Below, piece by piece: positions 35,036-35,930 of a stretch of DNA of 35,930 nt (its first letter is position 1; each line of letters starts with the position of its first letter). The stretch lies in the NCBI GenBank assembly GCA_913058245.1, contig CAJXQJ010000022.1, positions 1-35,930 on the forward strand, in the 5' to 3' direction. Under the pieces are notes generated by a model. It did no database searches. It was not told the origin of the DNA and saw nothing but the letters and a program-made list of their open reading frames with translations. This DNA comes from an uncultured Colwellia sp. (GTDB lineage: Bacteria > Pseudomonadota > Gammaproteobacteria > Enterobacterales > Alteromonadaceae). The translations under genes and the position numbers were made by a program.

Positions 35036-35694
35036 GGTAATATTTCGCCATTAGAATGTTTAAATACGCCACTCTCAGCCATAGATAACTGGTTAATTAA
35101 ATTTACCAATCTTAATGCTGATTCATCAGCACTAATATCACCGCCGTAGTTCACCATATCTGTCTGTACATAACCTGGATGATAAATACCGACAGATATG
35201 GCCTCATCTGCGAGATCACGTGTTAACGACATTGCCGCTGCATTTAACGCGGCTTTTGACATTCGGTAGCCATAACGACCACCTGAGCTATTATCGGCAA
35301 TAGAGCCCATTCTAGACGTTATTAATGCAACTTTTGCATTAGGTTGCAATTGCTGTTGCAAATTAGCAACAATGTTGAGCGGCGCTATCGCATTCACTTC
35401 AAACTGCTCCCTTATTGTTTCTAAATTTAAATTAGCCAGGTTTTCATCTCGCAATATACCAGCATTACAAACCAAAATATTTATAGTGATATCGGCAAGT
35501 GCTTCATTCATATTTTTAATGCCATCTTCTGTGGCAACATCAACCTGTTCGATTACAGTTACGTCAAGTTGCTCAAGTTCAACACTTGTTTGTCGACAAA
35601 GGGCAAAAACCGAGTCACCTTGCGCCTTAAATTGTCTTGCCATCGCTAAACCAATACCACGATTAGCCCCTGTGATCACAACATTATTATTCAT
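35029..35694 (-). CDS. Short-chain dehydrogenase/reductase (C-factor-like)
   Basis: A 221-residue classical-fold SDR. The cofactor motif is TGANRGIG (8-15), CNAG is at 76-79, and the catalytic pair Y143/K147 (YGYRMSK) is intact, with SRMGSIADNSSGG before it supplying the Ser. The short length and the SRMGSI stretch resemble the C-factor/CsgA-like subgroup. Its substrate is unknown. It is the first gene of a leftward pair with the alkyltransferase-like gene. It differs clearly from the cluster SDR at 25416, which lacks Tyr and Lys. Confidence 0.88.
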   Translation of the reverse strand: MNNNVVITGANRGIGLAMARQFKAQGDSVFALCRQTSVELEQLDVTVIEQVDVATEDGIKNMNEALADITINILVCNAGILRDENLANLNLETIREQFEVNAIAPLNIVANLQQQLQPNAKVALITSRMGSIADNSSGGRYGYRMSKAALNAAAMSLTRDLADEAISVGIYHPGYVQTDMVNYGGDISADESALRLVNLINQLSMAESGVFKHSNGEILPW

Positions 35695-35742
35695 ATTACG
35701 ACTCTGTCATTTAATCATTTTAATTTACTAAGCATTAAAACC

Positions 35743-35771
35743 AAAAAACCACTTCAAGTGAAGTGGTTTTT
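35743..35771. terminator. Bidirectional-type terminator hairpin
   Basis: Six A (35743-35748), CCACTTC (35749-35755), loop AAGT, GAAGTGG (35760-35766) and five T (35767-35771) form a seven-bp GC-rich stem extendable by A-T pairs. Both flanking genes are leftward, so its natural role is to end transcription of the EGKCG-repeat gene at 35811. Confidence 0.9.
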
Positions 35772-35810
35772 ATCTAGGTATAAATTTAGCTTAGAAGTTT
35801 AAAGCTGGCC

Positions 35811-35930
35811 TTATTCGCCACACTTCCCTTCACCACATTTACCTTTTTTAGCTTTTTTCTTACCTTCGCCACATTTGCCTTCGCCACACTTACCTTTGGC
35901 TTTAGCTTTACCTTCACCACATTTGCCTTC
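35811..35930 (-). CDS. C-terminal part of an EGKCG-repeat, HvfA-like Cys-rich peptide (5' end outside window)
   Basis: The last 39 codons of a leftward gene, open to the window edge and ending in TAA at 35811. The composition is almost only Gly, Lys, Cys, Glu and Ala. Five Cys lie in repeated GKCGE units, including two tandem GKCGEGKCGE blocks separated by a Lys/Ala linker (KKKAKK). Repeated EGKCG motifs are typical of HvfA-type precursors, copper-binding ribosomal peptides whose Cys are modified by an MNIO (DUF692) enzyme with a partner protein. The N-terminal signal sequence and any modifying enzymes would lie beyond the window. A terminator follows directly, so no hvfB or hvfC is downstream. 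An unmodified metal-binding low-complexity protein is the alternative. Confidence 0.78.
   Translation of the reverse strand, partial: EGKCGEGKAKAKGKCGEGKCGEGKKKAKKGKCGEGKCGE

Noticed and set aside
35372..35731. 119-codon frame opposite the C-factor-like SDR
   Set aside because: It is a shadow of a well-supported SDR with intact catalytic residues; its composition is unlike a real protein.
1..35930. Mobile elements, CRISPR arrays, prophage or toxin-antitoxin genes
   Set aside because: No transposase, integrase, repeat-spacer array or toxin-antitoxin pair was found; gene content and base composition look even throughout.

Overview
The window is AT-rich chromosomal DNA from a gammaproteobacterium, most likely a marine Alteromonadales of the Colwelliaceae type (Colwellia/Thalassotalea-like). 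This rests on the ubiF / miaB-ybeZ-ybeY-ybeX-lnt block next to a tRNA-Leu(UAG), also seen around E. coli ubiF, and on the character of the proteins. It is inference, since no search was run. No insertion sequence, phage gene or CRISPR array was seen.

Layout. (1) 1-5553: the 3' end of tRNA-Leu(UAG); a leftward pair of a 2-oxoglutarate/Fe(II) oxygenase and ubiF; a rightward unknown 149-aa gene overlapped by a large propeller/Y_Y_Y membrane sensor with a degenerate kinase module. (2) 5880-11573: miaB, ybeZ, ybeY, corC/ybeX and lnt, covering tRNA modification, ribosome/RNA maturation and lipoprotein maturation. (3) 11797-16427: a four-gene ABC exporter (adaptor, ATPase, two MacB-type permeases) closed by a clear terminator. 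(4) 16594-20809: a secreted amidohydrolase and a VanZ-like protein, converging on a translationally coupled receiver-CheC and PAS-GGDEF pair. (5) 21020-23453: an exported Tpx-type peroxidase; an ibpA-type small heat-shock gene with a sigma-32-like promoter and a ROSE-like RNA thermometer over its ribosome-binding site; and a substrate-binding protein whose signal peptide is reached only from a non-ATG (CTG) start. (6) 23534-34593: a divergent M20 amidohydrolase, then a nine-gene rightward cluster for tryptophan catabolism. (7) 34640-35930: an alkyltransferase-like DNA repair protein and an SDR (leftward), then the C-terminal end of a Cys-rich EGKCG-repeat peptide of the HvfA type, cut by the window edge.

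The tryptophan cluster encodes every step from tryptophan to the deaminated product of 2-aminomuconate: tryptophan 2,3-dioxygenase, a cyclase-family formamidase, kynurenine 3-monooxygenase, kynureninase, 3-hydroxyanthranilate dioxygenase, ACMS decarboxylase, aminomuconate-semialdehyde dehydrogenase and aminomuconate deaminase. An SDR of unknown role leads the cluster. Gene order is roughly the reverse of pathway order. Genes for the remaining route to pyruvate and acetyl-CoA, and any dedicated regulator, are not in the window. A phased inverted-repeat array at 25097-25132 is a candidate operator.

The strongest less-expected signals are the thermometer plus heat-shock promoter before ibpA, the EGKCG peptide at the right edge, the phased AGCCAG/CTGGCT array, the SDR lacking the catalytic Tyr and Lys, and the CTG start.
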